A stretch of 15,392 nt of DNA from the NCBI RefSeq assembly GCF_030530945.1, contig NZ_JAUMTZ010000013.1:50392-65783 (forward strand). Reading direction: 5' to 3'. This DNA is from Kocuria sp. Its GTDB lineage: Bacteria > Actinomycetota > Actinomycetes > Actinomycetales > Micrococcaceae. This document shows, piece by piece, positions 5,527-13,128 of this stretch. Each line of letters starts with the position of its first letter. Position 1 is the stretch's first letter. The notes under the pieces are model-generated. The model had not been told where the DNA came from and made no database searches. It saw nothing but the letters and a program-made list of their open reading frames with translations. The position numbers were made by a program, and so were the translations under genes.

Positions 5527-8500
5527 ATGGGTCGCGGTGTGGAGCTCGCAACCGGGTACGTCACGCTCGCTGTGGAGACCAGTGGTCTCGCGAAGCAGAT
5601 CGGCGCGCAGTTCAAGGGCGCCGAGGGTATGGCGGCGTCGTCGGGCCGGAACATGGGCAAGGCGATCCAGAAGGGCCTGGACTCCGCCGACGCCGGCAAC
5701 ATCGAGGACCTGCAGCGCAGGCTCACCGAGAACGAGGCGAAGCTCGCGGCGGCTGCGGATCAGGGCGCCCGGAAGCGGGCGAACGCCGCGAAGCAGGTGG
5801 AGATCGCGGAGGCCCGCCTCGCGGAGGTCAAGGCCAAGGGCAATGCGTCGAACTCGCAGATCCTCGCCGCGGAGGCACGCCTGTCCACGTCCCGCCAGCG
5901 GTACACGGACGTCTCCAAGCAGTCCCTGGGCCAGGTGCAGCTGTACGCGTCGGCGGTGAAGGACTCCTCGGCGAAGCTGAAGGCCGCGGAGACCGCGAAC
6001 ACCCAGCTGGCAGAGTCGGCCGAGAAGACGAAGCGGTCGTTCTCCGGTTTCGGGGACTCCATCAAGAAGGCCCTCTCGGGCGACTTCAAGGGTGCGTTCG
6101 ACGGGCTGAAGTCCTCCGCCGGGAGTGCGGCGGGGGAGGCCCGCGGGGCGATCACCTCCGGCCTGTCGTCGGTGAAGTCCGACATCAGCGGCTCGTTCTC
6201 CGGGGCGTTCTCCCGGGTCCGAGGTGACGCCGCCACCGCCGCGGGCACCATCGAGCATGAGTTCGCGGACGCCTCCGAAAAGGGCGGGTCGTCCCTGCTG
6301 GGCGGGCTGTCCGGGGCGATGGGCAAGATCCCGGCACTGATCGGTGCTGCGGGTATCGGTGCGGCGTTCGCGCAGGGCATCGGTGGGGCGCTGGAGCAGG
6401 CGAAGCTCACCGACCGGGTGTCGGCGCAGCTGAACCTCACAGCCCCACAGTCCGCTGTGGCTGGGCGTGCCGCCGGCAGTCTCTACGCGCACGCCTACGG
6501 GGACTCCATGGAGTCCGTGAACGACGCGATCGGCGCGGTCATGTCCTCGATGGGTGGGATGCGTGACGCGTCCCAGGGGGACCTGGAGAAGATCACCGGG
6601 TACGCCCTGAACCTCTCGTCCGCGTTCGACGTGGACGTGAACGAGTCCGTGGGCGCGGCCGGTGTGCTCATGAAGAACGGGCTGGCCACGGACGCCACCC
6701 AAGCGTTCGACCTGATCACGGGTGCCATGCAGAAGGTCCCGGCGGGGTTCCGCGACGAGATCTTTCCCGCGATCACCGAGTACGGCAAGCACTTCTCGAA
6801 CCTGGGGATCAGCGGTGAGCAGGCCATGGGCATGCTCGTGAAGGGCGCCGAGAACGGCACCATCGGTGTGGACAAGATGGGCGACGCCGTGAAGGAGTTC
6901 ACGATCCGCGCCACGGACGGGTCGAAGACCACCGGCCACGCCTACCAGGACATCGGCCTGGACATGGACGAGATGACGGGGAAGCTGCTGCAGGGCGGGG
7001 ACTCCGCGAACGAGGCGTTCGGGCAGATCATCGGCGGTCTGCGGAACATGAAGGACCCGTCTGCCCAGTCTCAGGCGGCTCTGGCGCTGTTCGGTACGCA
7101 GCTGGAAGACCTGGGCATGGACCAGATTCCCGACGTGCTGGCGGCACTGGACCCGACGACGGCGGGTCTGGAGGACCTGGGTGGGTCCGCGGACAAGATG
7201 GGGCAGCAGCTCAGCGACAACGCGGCCACGAAGGTCGAGGCGTTCAAGCGGTCTATGGGCCAGGGGTTCGTGTCCATCATGGGCGCGGCTATCGGGGCGT
7301 TGTCCCCGGTCGCGACCGCGGTGAAGCCGCTCGTGGATTTCTTGGTGAACACCGCCCCCATGTGGGCCCCGGTGGCGCTCGGGATCGGCCTCGTCGCCAC
7401 CGTCCTGGGCTCGTTCGCCGCGATCTCAGTGGTTGCGTCCGCCGCCGCTACGGGCCTGTCCATCGCGGCGGGCCTGCTGGGTGGGGCGCTGGCGTTCATC
7501 ACCGCCCCGATCACCCTGATCGTGCTCGGTATCGCCGCGCTTGTGGCCGCCGTGATCCTCGCCTACAACAACCTCGGCTGGTTCAAGGACGGCGTGAACG
7601 CGGTGTTCACGGCGATCCAGACCGTCGTGGGCGTCGTGGTGGCGTGGTTCGCGTCGTGGGTGGTGCCCATGTTCCAGGCGACCCTGGCGCTGCTGGGGGC
7701 GGTGTTCTCGTGGCTCTACACGACGATCATCCTGCCCGTGTGGAACGGCATCCAGATGGTGGTGTCGACGTTCGTGACGTGGTTCATGACGGTGGCCCTG
7801 CCCTGGATCCAGTCCGTGATCCAGGGCATCGGCGCGGTCATGACCTGGCTGTGGGTGAACATCATCCAGCCGGTCTGGAACGGCATCCTCATGTTCCTGA
7901 CCGTGGTGGTCGCCGCTGTGGTCACGATCTTCCAGGGCATCGTGTGGATCGTCCGCAACGTCCTCGGCCCCGTGTTCTCCTGGCTGTACGCGAACATCAT
8001 CCTCCCGGTGTGGAACGCGATCCGCGCCGCGATTGGCGCGGCGTGGGCGTTCATCCGCGACTCGATCTTCGGGCCGCTGATGGGCTTCATCCGCGGCCCG
8101 CTGACGGCCGCGTGGATGTGGATCCGCAACATCGTGGCCCAGGTGTGGGGTGCGATCCGCGGTGCCGTGTCCGCGGCCTGGGGCTGGATCCGCGACGCCG
8201 TCCTGAACCCCCTGATCGGGTTCGTGCGGGGTGCGCTCACCAACGCCTGGACGTGGCTGCGGAACATCGTCACCCAGGTCTGGAACGCGATCCGCGGGAC
8301 GATCAGCGCGGTCTGGGGCTGGATCCGCAACAACATCCTGTCCCCGGCGATGAACTTCCTCCGGGGCGCGTTCGGGCCCGTGTGGTCCTGGTTGCGGGAC
8401 CACATCAAGGGCACCTGGGAGAACATGCGCCTGGGTATCTCCATTGGGTGGAACTGGATTCGTGACCATGTGTTCGCCCCGTTCAGGGGTGGCCTGGACC

Positions 8501-10239
8501 TGCTGAAGTCCGCGTTCACCCGCACGAAGGACGGCATCAAGAACGCCTGGGACCGCCTGAAGGCCGCGGTCAAGGAGCCCATCAGCTTCGTCGTCAACAG
8601 CGTCGTCAACCCCTTCCTGGACAACTACAACAAGGTCAACGACTTCTGGAAGGGCGACGACATCGCCACCATCAAGGGCTTCGCCCGCGGTGGTGTGCTC
8701 CCGGGTTACCAGTCCCGGAAGCGTGACGACGTCCTCACCCCGATGCGCTCGGGCGAGGGCGTGCTTGTCCCCGAGGTCGTCAAGGGCATCGGCGGCGCTG
8801 GCACGATCAACGCCCTGAACGCCGCTGGGAACTCCGGCGGCGTGGGCGCGGTGCGGAACCTGTGGCGCTCCGGGAACCTCCGGGCCGCGGAACGCACCGC
8901 GACCGCCGAGCAGGAGCACGGCATGTACGCCGCCGGCCCCGCGGGCGCAGGCCCCAACGGTGGCCTGTGGGGCGCGATCCAGACGCAGATGAACCGCACC
9001 GGCAAGCTCTACGTCCCGAACACCACGGTGCAGGGCCGGAACATCGCCGAGGCCGCGAAGGCGTGGATGGGCCAGTCCGCGCTGGACATCATCGCGGGCA
9101 GCGGTTCCCCGTCCATCTCGGCGGGCGTCGGTCACCGTGGCCCGTGGGGCTTCGCGGACACCTCCGGGAAGGTCGAGATCTCCACGACCACGCCCGCGAA
9201 CCGGGTGATGGGCACGATGATCCACGAGCTGGGTCACGTCCTGTCCCTGCAGCACTCCGGTGACGGCACCTACGGGGACACGTCCTCGATCATGTCCGCG
9301 GGCATGTCCGGTGGCGATTGGCCGCACGACATCGACTACCAGGTGTTGCGGCGTGTGTGGGGTGAGCCCGGCAAGGGCGTGACCCGGTACTCGTCTTCGG
9401 ACGTGGACGGGGTCACGGCGGCGTCGATCAACCCCTTGGACTGGATCAAGGACAAGTTGGACAAGTTCGTGACCGGCCCGATGAAGACCGCGAGGGACAA
9501 GTTCGGGTCGAACAAGTTCGTGCAGATGGGCACCGGGATCGCGGGCAAGATGTTCGATGGCATCAAGCAGCGCGCCGCGGACCTGCTCGGGAAGCTCCCG
9601 GGGTTCGATGGGCTGATGGAGGCCGGCAAGAAGGTCTACGACGGCGTCGCGGGCAAGGTGAAGCTGACCGCGTGGATCACGGAGGCGCTGTCTAAGAAGG
9701 GGCAACTGAACCCGGGCAACCTGGCTTCGGGCATCGCCCGTGCGCTGAAGGAGTCCGGCGGCGACCCGAACATCACGCAGAGCAACGCCGTGCGGGACAT
9801 CAACTCCATGACGGGCAACAACGCGCAGGGCCTCATGCAGATGGTGCCCTCCACGTTCCGAGCGAACATGGAGCCGGGTCACGGGAACATCTTCGACCCG
9901 GTGGACAACATCCTCGCGTCCATCAACTACTGCATCCGGACCTGGGGTTCGGTGCGTGGGGGCTGGGACCAGCCTGGCGGGTACGCGCTCGGCGGCATCG
10001 TGGACCACGTGTGGGACGCCCCCGTGGGCACTGTGCATGCCCTGCGGCCTGGGGTGTCGACGATCTACAACGGCACCGGGTCCACGGAGATGTTCCAGCG
10101 GGTCGACACGACCGCCGCGGGCACCTCTGGGGAAGCCCACCTGCACCTGCACGGCACCGAGTACGACGAGTCGCGGATGCTACGCCGCGGCGCTGAGGAG
10201 TGGAGCCGTGCGTTCCGGAAGGCAGGTGTCGCAGCATGA
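5527..10239 (+). CDS. Tape measure protein with metalloprotease and lytic transglycosylase domains
   Basis: A 1570-residue protein that sets tail length and is expelled during DNA ejection. Order of parts: N-terminal strand segment (1-30); long coiled coil (about 55-175); a TP901/PhageMin_Tail-type tape measure core (about 290-545, with SMESVNDAIGAVMSSM and NLSSAFDVDVNESVGA); hydrophobic helices (about 612-680); seven 45-residue Trp-rich repeats (693-1007); a linker (FARGGVLPGYQSRKRDDVLT) shared by many actinophage tape measures; a matrixin-like metalloprotease (about 1158-1279; H1233, E1234, H1237, H1243; Met-turn at M1256); a lytic transglycosylase domain (about 1380-1478; E1409, Q1434-G-L-M-Q); and a tail region with HLHLHGTEYDESR. 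The enzymes probably help the tail tip cross the cell wall. The ATG has AGGAGG at 5514-5519, 7 bases away. It overlaps the next gene by 4 bases (ATGA). Confidence 0.93.
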   Translation: MGRGVELATGYVTLAVETSGLAKQIGAQFKGAEGMAASSGRNMGKAIQKGLDSADAGNIEDLQRRLTENEAKLAAAADQGARKRANAAKQVEIAEARLAEVKAKGNASNSQILAAEARLSTSRQRYTDVSKQSLGQVQLYASAVKDSSAKLKAAETANTQLAESAEKTKRSFSGFGDSIKKALSGDFKGAFDGLKSSAGSAAGEARGAITSGLSSVKSDISGSFSGAFSRVRGDAATAAGTIEHEFADASEKGGSSLLGGLSGAMGKIPALIGAAGIGAAFAQGIGGALEQAKLTDRVSAQLNLTAPQSAVAGRAAGSLYAHAYGDSMESVNDAIGAVMSSMGGMRDASQGDLEKITGYALNLSSAFDVDVNESVGAAGVLMKNGLATDATQAFDLITGAMQKVPAGFRDEIFPAITEYGKHFSNLGISGEQAMGMLVKGAENGTIGVDKMGDAVKEFTIRATDGSKTTGHAYQDIGLDMDEMTGKLLQGGDSANEAFGQIIGGLRNMKDPSAQSQAALALFGTQLEDLGMDQIPDVLAALDPTTAGLEDLGGSADKMGQQLSDNAATKVEAFKRSMGQGFVSIMGAAIGALSPVATAVKPLVDFLVNTAPMWAPVALGIGLVATVLGSFAAISVVASAAATGLSIAAGLLGGALAFITAPITLIVLGIAALVAAVILAYNNLGWFKDGVNAVFTAIQTVVGVVVAWFASWVVPMFQATLALLGAVFSWLYTTIILPVWNGIQMVVSTFVTWFMTVALPWIQSVIQGIGAVMTWLWVNIIQPVWNGILMFLTVVVAAVVTIFQGIVWIVRNVLGPVFSWLYANIILPVWNAIRAAIGAAWAFIRDSIFGPLMGFIRGPLTAAWMWIRNIVAQVWGAIRGAVSAAWGWIRDAVLNPLIGFVRGALTNAWTWLRNIVTQVWNAIRGTISAVWGWIRNNILSPAMNFLRGAFGPVWSWLRDHIKGTWENMRLGISIGWNWIRDHVFAPFRGGLDLLKSAFTRTKDGIKNAWDRLKAAVKEPISFVVNSVVNPFLDNYNKVNDFWKGDDIATIKGFARGGVLPGYQSRKRDDVLTPMRSGEGVLVPEVVKGIGGAGTINALNAAGNSGGVGAVRNLWRSGNLRAAERTATAEQEHGMYAAGPAGAGPNGGLWGAIQTQMNRTGKLYVPNTTVQGRNIAEAAKAWMGQSALDIIAGSGSPSISAGVGHRGPWGFADTSGKVEISTTTPANRVMGTMIHELGHVLSLQHSGDGTYGDTSSIMSAGMSGGDWPHDIDYQVLRRVWGEPGKGVTRYSSSDVDGVTAASINPLDWIKDKLDKFVTGPMKTARDKFGSNKFVQMGTGIAGKMFDGIKQRAADLLGKLPGFDGLMEAGKKVYDGVAGKVKLTAWITEALSKKGQLNPGNLASGIARALKESGGDPNITQSNAVRDINSMTGNNAQGLMQMVPSTFRANMEPGHGNIFDPVDNILASINYCIRTWGSVRGGWDQPGGYALGGIVDHVWDAPVGTVHALRPGVSTIYNGTGSTEMFQRVDTTAAGTSGEAHLHLHGTEYDESRMLRRGAEEWSRAFRKAGVAA
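7603..8547 (+). repeat. Seven 135-bp (45-residue) tandem repeats in tape measure gene
   Basis: Residues 693-1007 split into seven gap-free units of 45, starting at bases 7603, 7738, 7873, 8008, 8143, 8278 and 8413. Each begins V/T-W/F-x-x-[IM], for example VWNAIR, and has aromatic residues near positions 13, 15, 36 and 38. Within a unit the spacing is about 11+11+11+12. Units 4-6 are most alike (AAWGWIRD and WIRNIV motifs). Units 1-3 are Val-rich and hydrophobic; unit 7 is more divergent. Base-level identity between units is only moderate, so the duplications are old. Confidence 0.9.
8998..9363 (+). other. Matrixin-like zinc metalloprotease domain within tape measure protein
   Basis: Residues about 1158-1279 carry HELGHVLSLQH (H1233-H1243), the HExxHxxxxxH zinc site of metzincins, with Ser where most have Gly. 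SSIMSAGM follows with the Met-turn (M1256), then DIDYQVLRRVWG, which resembles the closing helix of matrixins. The N-terminal part has a helix (NIAEAAKAW) and a strand (KVEISTT), as at the start of matrixin catalytic domains. Active-site residues appear intact, so it is probably active. Substrate unknown. Confidence 0.8.
9661..9960 (+). other. Soluble lytic transglycosylase (SLT) domain within tape measure protein
   Basis: Residues about 1380-1478 show the SLT/goose-lysozyme-like pattern: A-x-KESGGDPN with the presumed catalytic E1409, then NNAQGLMQMVPSTF (Q1434 to F1443) and FDPVDNILASINY. Such domains cleave the peptidoglycan glycan strands. Their presence in tape measure proteins is common in phages of Gram-positive hosts and fits local wall opening during DNA injection. 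Confidence 0.85.
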
Positions 10240-11093
10240 GACGGTCCATGATCGTGTTCCAGGGCCCCACTGGGGTGGAGCTGGTGATGCACACGGGCAT
10301 GTCCGAGCCGGGTGTGCACCACGTCCTGCAAGACGTGGTGGGCTGGTACGGCGGAGTGGGGGTCGCTGGAGACAACACCCAGCGCACCCTGGGGCACGGG
10401 TTGTTCCCGGCCCCGTCCCGCCGTACCGGTCGCGCCCTCACTGTGAAGGGTGCCCTGCTGTTCGAGGACGCCGACGAGCGGGCTGTGGTGGAGCGTCACC
10501 TGTCGGCCCTGTTCTGGGACGGGGAGCTCGGCACCGTCATCGTGGATGACGGGCACCTGACCCTGTCCACGCGGGCGAAGCTCGACGGCGACATCGACGT
10601 GGAGCGGTGGGGCATCGCAAACCTGAAGATCGCAGTGCCCCTGCTGTGCCCGGACCCGTTCCTGTACGCCCAGGGAGGCACCACCCAGGTGTCACCCCCG
10701 GGCGCCGGGGTGGGGTTCGGGTGGTCTGAGGGCGCGTTCCCCGGCGGGGGCGTGTCCTGGCACGAGGGCCGCAACACGGCGGCACGGATCGTGAACCAGG
10801 GCAACGCGGACGCCTACCCCACGATCACGGTCCGCGGGTCCTGGCCGAACGGGTTCCGACTCACGGACGGTCGCCACGCGGTCGAGTACCCGCACGCCGT
10901 CTACGACCAGTCCCCGGTGGTCGTAGACATGCGCGCCGGGTCCGTGACGGTGCGCGGCGCCGACCAGACGCACAAGCTCACGAAGCGTGAGTGGTTCAAG
11001 GTCGGCCCCGGTGAGGCGATCACCGTGCGCGCCGCACAGTTCGCCCCGTCGACGGGGTGGGCGGACATCGTCCTGCGGGACACCTACATCTAG
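10236..11093 (+). CDS. Distal tail protein (Dit / Sipho_tail family)
   Basis: A 285-residue protein that should form the hexameric ring joining the tail tube to the tip. The N-terminal domain (about 1-148) ends in KIAVPLLCPDPFLYAQ (131-146), the signature closing strand of Sipho_tail (SPP1 gp19.1-like) N-domains. The C-terminal domain has RIVNQGNADAYPTITVRGSW (184-203), another family pattern (N-x-G-x-x-x-x-P-x-I-x-V-x-G), and a beta-rich end. The start is ATG 10236, overlapping the tape measure stop (ATGA); a second ATG at 10248 is possible. The in-frame ATG at 10200 is less likely because it would overlap the tape measure gene by 40 bases. It is followed after 9 bases by a gene with a TTG start. 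Confidence 0.88.
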   Translation: MRRSMIVFQGPTGVELVMHTGMSEPGVHHVLQDVVGWYGGVGVAGDNTQRTLGHGLFPAPSRRTGRALTVKGALLFEDADERAVVERHLSALFWDGELGTVIVDDGHLTLSTRAKLDGDIDVERWGIANLKIAVPLLCPDPFLYAQGGTTQVSPPGAGVGFGWSEGAFPGGGVSWHEGRNTAARIVNQGNADAYPTITVRGSWPNGFRLTDGRHAVEYPHAVYDQSPVVVDMRAGSVTVRGADQTHKLTKREWFKVGPGEAITVRAAQFAPSTGWADIVLRDTYI

Positions 11094-11102
11094 GAGGACA
11101 CA

Positions 11103-12005
11103 TTGTCGACAGCATGGGGTATCCCTGACCTGCGGGACGCGGACGGCACGATCATCGACGCCACGACGCCGCAGGACATGCAGCTGATCATCGACGCGCA
11201 GTACCAGAACGCGGGCATCCTCACGGGTGCCACGGTGGGGTTGCGTGGGGACATGAAGGTGGACATCTACGACGGCGCCGTGGTGATGAAGTGGAACAAC
11301 CGCGGCTCCGTGCTGGTGCCGGTGTACCGGCAGACCATCACCCTGGATCCCGCCCCCGCCACGGGGCAGGCCACGGTGTCGTTCTACGTGGAGCAGGCCG
11401 ACACCGCCACCTCGAAGGCCGCCTCGGTGGTGATGACCACGGGCGCGGTCCCCACGGGCCGGGTGGTGCTGGACAAGATCATCGTCCCGGCCGGCACCAC
11501 GAAGACCTCCAGCTGCACCCGCGCCTGGGACCGGGAGTACGCCATGCACTCCCAGTCCACCCTGGGCGCCCTCTCGGTGGCCGTGGACCAGGGCGGCGAT
11601 GTCCGCACGAAGGGCAAGACGTACAAGAAGTGCTCCCAGCGGTTCACGGTGGACACGGACCGGACGCTGAACCTGAAGATGTCGGTCACCGCCGGCCGCA
11701 CGAACGCGTCCGGGGTGTCCTCCATCGGAACGATCGCCGCGTCGATGGGGTCCCTGCGCTATGGGCTGTACGTGGACGACGTGCTCGTGAAGACGTACGA
11801 GGTGGGCATCGACAAGCGGTGGCAGACCATCATGCTGGAGACCATGCACAAGGTGTCCCGCGGGGCGCACACCGCGCACCTGGTGTCCCAGTGGGAGTCG
11901 GACGGGGACATGACCGGCAACACGAACTGGGTGGTGCGCTGGGGTGGTGCTGACAAGTACACGGGCGACACGCTGACGGTGTTCGACGCCGGGGTCGCGA
12001 AGTGA
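11103..12005 (+). CDS. Minor tail protein, possible tail-tip or receptor-binding protein (300 aa, TTG start)
   Basis: The frame begins at TTG 11103, supported by a perfect AGGAGG at 11092-11097, 5 bases away; no in-frame ATG lies nearby. The product is 300 residues and beta-rich. N-terminal part: WGIPDLRDADGTIIDATTPQ, then MQLIIDAQYQNAGILTGATV, a conserved-looking start, and a domain with PAPATGQATVSFYVEQAD and DKIIVPAGTTKT (about 80-135). This resembles the N-terminal halves of minor tail and baseplate proteins with a hub-attachment domain. C-terminal part (about 175-300): beta sandwich-like, ending GDTLTVFDAGVAK. The likely role is a tip or receptor-binding component, but no named family is recognised. 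It lies between the Dit and Tal genes. The stop overlaps the next start (GTGA). Confidence 0.65.
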   Translation: MSTAWGIPDLRDADGTIIDATTPQDMQLIIDAQYQNAGILTGATVGLRGDMKVDIYDGAVVMKWNNRGSVLVPVYRQTITLDPAPATGQATVSFYVEQADTATSKAASVVMTTGAVPTGRVVLDKIIVPAGTTKTSSCTRAWDREYAMHSQSTLGALSVAVDQGGDVRTKGKTYKKCSQRFTVDTDRTLNLKMSVTAGRTNASGVSSIGTIAASMGSLRYGLYVDDVLVKTYEVGIDKRWQTIMLETMHKVSRGAHTAHLVSQWESDGDMTGNTNWVVRWGGADKYTGDTLTVFDAGVAK

Positions 12006-13120
12006 CCTGGCAGGTGCACCTGGTGGAGACCGTGTCGGGCACCGTGGGTCGGGCGCTGGACCCCGTCGCGGGGTCATGGTCGGTGGAGGTCAACAAGACC
12101 GACTCCGGGTCCGTGACCGTGCGGAAGGCAGACCTTCACGGGCTGGACCTGTTGTGGTTCACCCCGTGGAAGACGTCGGTGCTGTTCTCCTACGTCACCC
12201 CGGACGGCGACGTGGTGCCGTGGTGTGGTGGCCCGATCACGGGGTGGCCCTCCGAGTCCCTGGAGACCCTGGAGCTGTCCTGGGCGGGGATCCGGAAGAT
12301 CTTCGAGCGTCGACACCTGGAGAAGGACCTGAAGCTGTCGGGCATGTCGCTCGGGTCGATCGCGTGGGAGCTCGTGCGCGCCGGGATGGACAAGCCCGGC
12401 GGTGGCCTGCCGATCATCCACGGCACCCCCACGGAGGTGTACGCCCCCGGCCATGAGCGCACCTACGAGGCGTTCAACCTGGCGAACAACGTGGTCGACA
12501 AGCGGCTCACGGAACTCTCCGAGGTCGTGGGCGGCCCGGACATGATGTTCCGTCCCGAGTGGGCGGACGAGGACCGGACCCGGGTGCGGTGGCGGTTCGT
12601 GCACGGCACCCGCGTGGACCCCTCGATCCCGCAGACCTGGGTGCCGGACTGGGATGCGACGTCGCAGGCGGACGTGGTGGACCTGGACCTCACCTCGGCG
12701 GCGGAGTCCATCGCCTCCCGGGTGTGGGGCACCGGCGCGGGGGAGGGGAAGGCCACGGTGATCACGAGGGCCGAGAACCTGGCGCTCGTGAACCTTTACT
12801 TCCCGTTCCTGGAGTCGGTGATTTCGGACCCGGACCAGACGAAGGCGGAACCGATCCGCCAGAAGTGCGCCGCGGCGCTCGCGGGTGACCGGCGGATGGT
12901 GGACCAGCTGTCGCTGACGGTGCGGGCGGACTCGGTGAAGAACCCGCTCACCTCGTGGTGGGTGGGGGATGACGCCCGGGTGACGCTCCCGGACACGTTC
13001 TTCACGATGCCCGGGGGCACGAGGGACATGCGGGTGATCAAGGCCTCGGGCGGGCTGAACGAACAGGTGGCCGTGGAGCTGCAGGAGGGTCAGTGGTTCC
13101 GGCCGGCTGACGCGATCTAG
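12002..13120 (+). CDS. Tal-like tail-tip protein (Gp37-like)
   Basis: A 372-residue protein that resembles the siphovirus ReqiPepy6 Gp37-like family of actinophage minor tail proteins, the equivalent of Tal/baseplate hub. Visible features are the start WQVHLVETVSGTVGRALDP, the early segment SWSVEVNKTDSGSVTVRK (25-42), the central FSYVTPDGDVVPWCGGPITG (62-81) followed by GWPSESLETLELSWAGIRKI (81-100), a helical middle (SIAWELVRAGMDKPGG) and a beta-rich C-terminal half with WWVGDDARVTL (about 325-335). It likely forms the closing hub of the tail tube. The GTG start at 12002 overlaps the previous stop and has no strong ribosome binding site. No lysin domain is fused to its C-terminus. It ends at TAG 13118-13120. 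Confidence 0.8.
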   Translation: MTWQVHLVETVSGTVGRALDPVAGSWSVEVNKTDSGSVTVRKADLHGLDLLWFTPWKTSVLFSYVTPDGDVVPWCGGPITGWPSESLETLELSWAGIRKIFERRHLEKDLKLSGMSLGSIAWELVRAGMDKPGGGLPIIHGTPTEVYAPGHERTYEAFNLANNVVDKRLTELSEVVGGPDMMFRPEWADEDRTRVRWRFVHGTRVDPSIPQTWVPDWDATSQADVVDLDLTSAAESIASRVWGTGAGEGKATVITRAENLALVNLYFPFLESVISDPDQTKAEPIRQKCAAALAGDRRMVDQLSLTVRADSVKNPLTSWWVGDDARVTLPDTFFTMPGGTRDMRVIKASGGLNEQVAVELQEGQWFRPADAI

Positions 13121-13128
13121 GAGGGCAC

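Noticed and set aside
5362..6939. A 525-codon minus-strand frame
   Set aside because: It is opposite the chaperone and tape measure genes with shadow-type composition (Leu, Arg, Gly, His rich) and no recognisable domain.
7426..10152. A 908-codon open frame on the minus strand, opposite the tape measure gene
   Set aside because: In very GC-rich genes the antisense frame often lacks stops. Its product is low-complexity (Arg, His, Val, Asp, Gly-rich), has no domains and lies opposite a clear gene.
5527..10239. An intein or insertion inside the long tape measure gene as the reason for its length
   Set aside because: I saw no intein splice-block motifs (Cys start, HN+Cys end) and the length is explained by the coiled coil, repeats and two enzyme domains.
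10692..12077. A 461-codon minus-strand frame
   Set aside because: It is antisense to the Dit, tail-tip and Tal genes, lacks a credible start context and has shadow composition.
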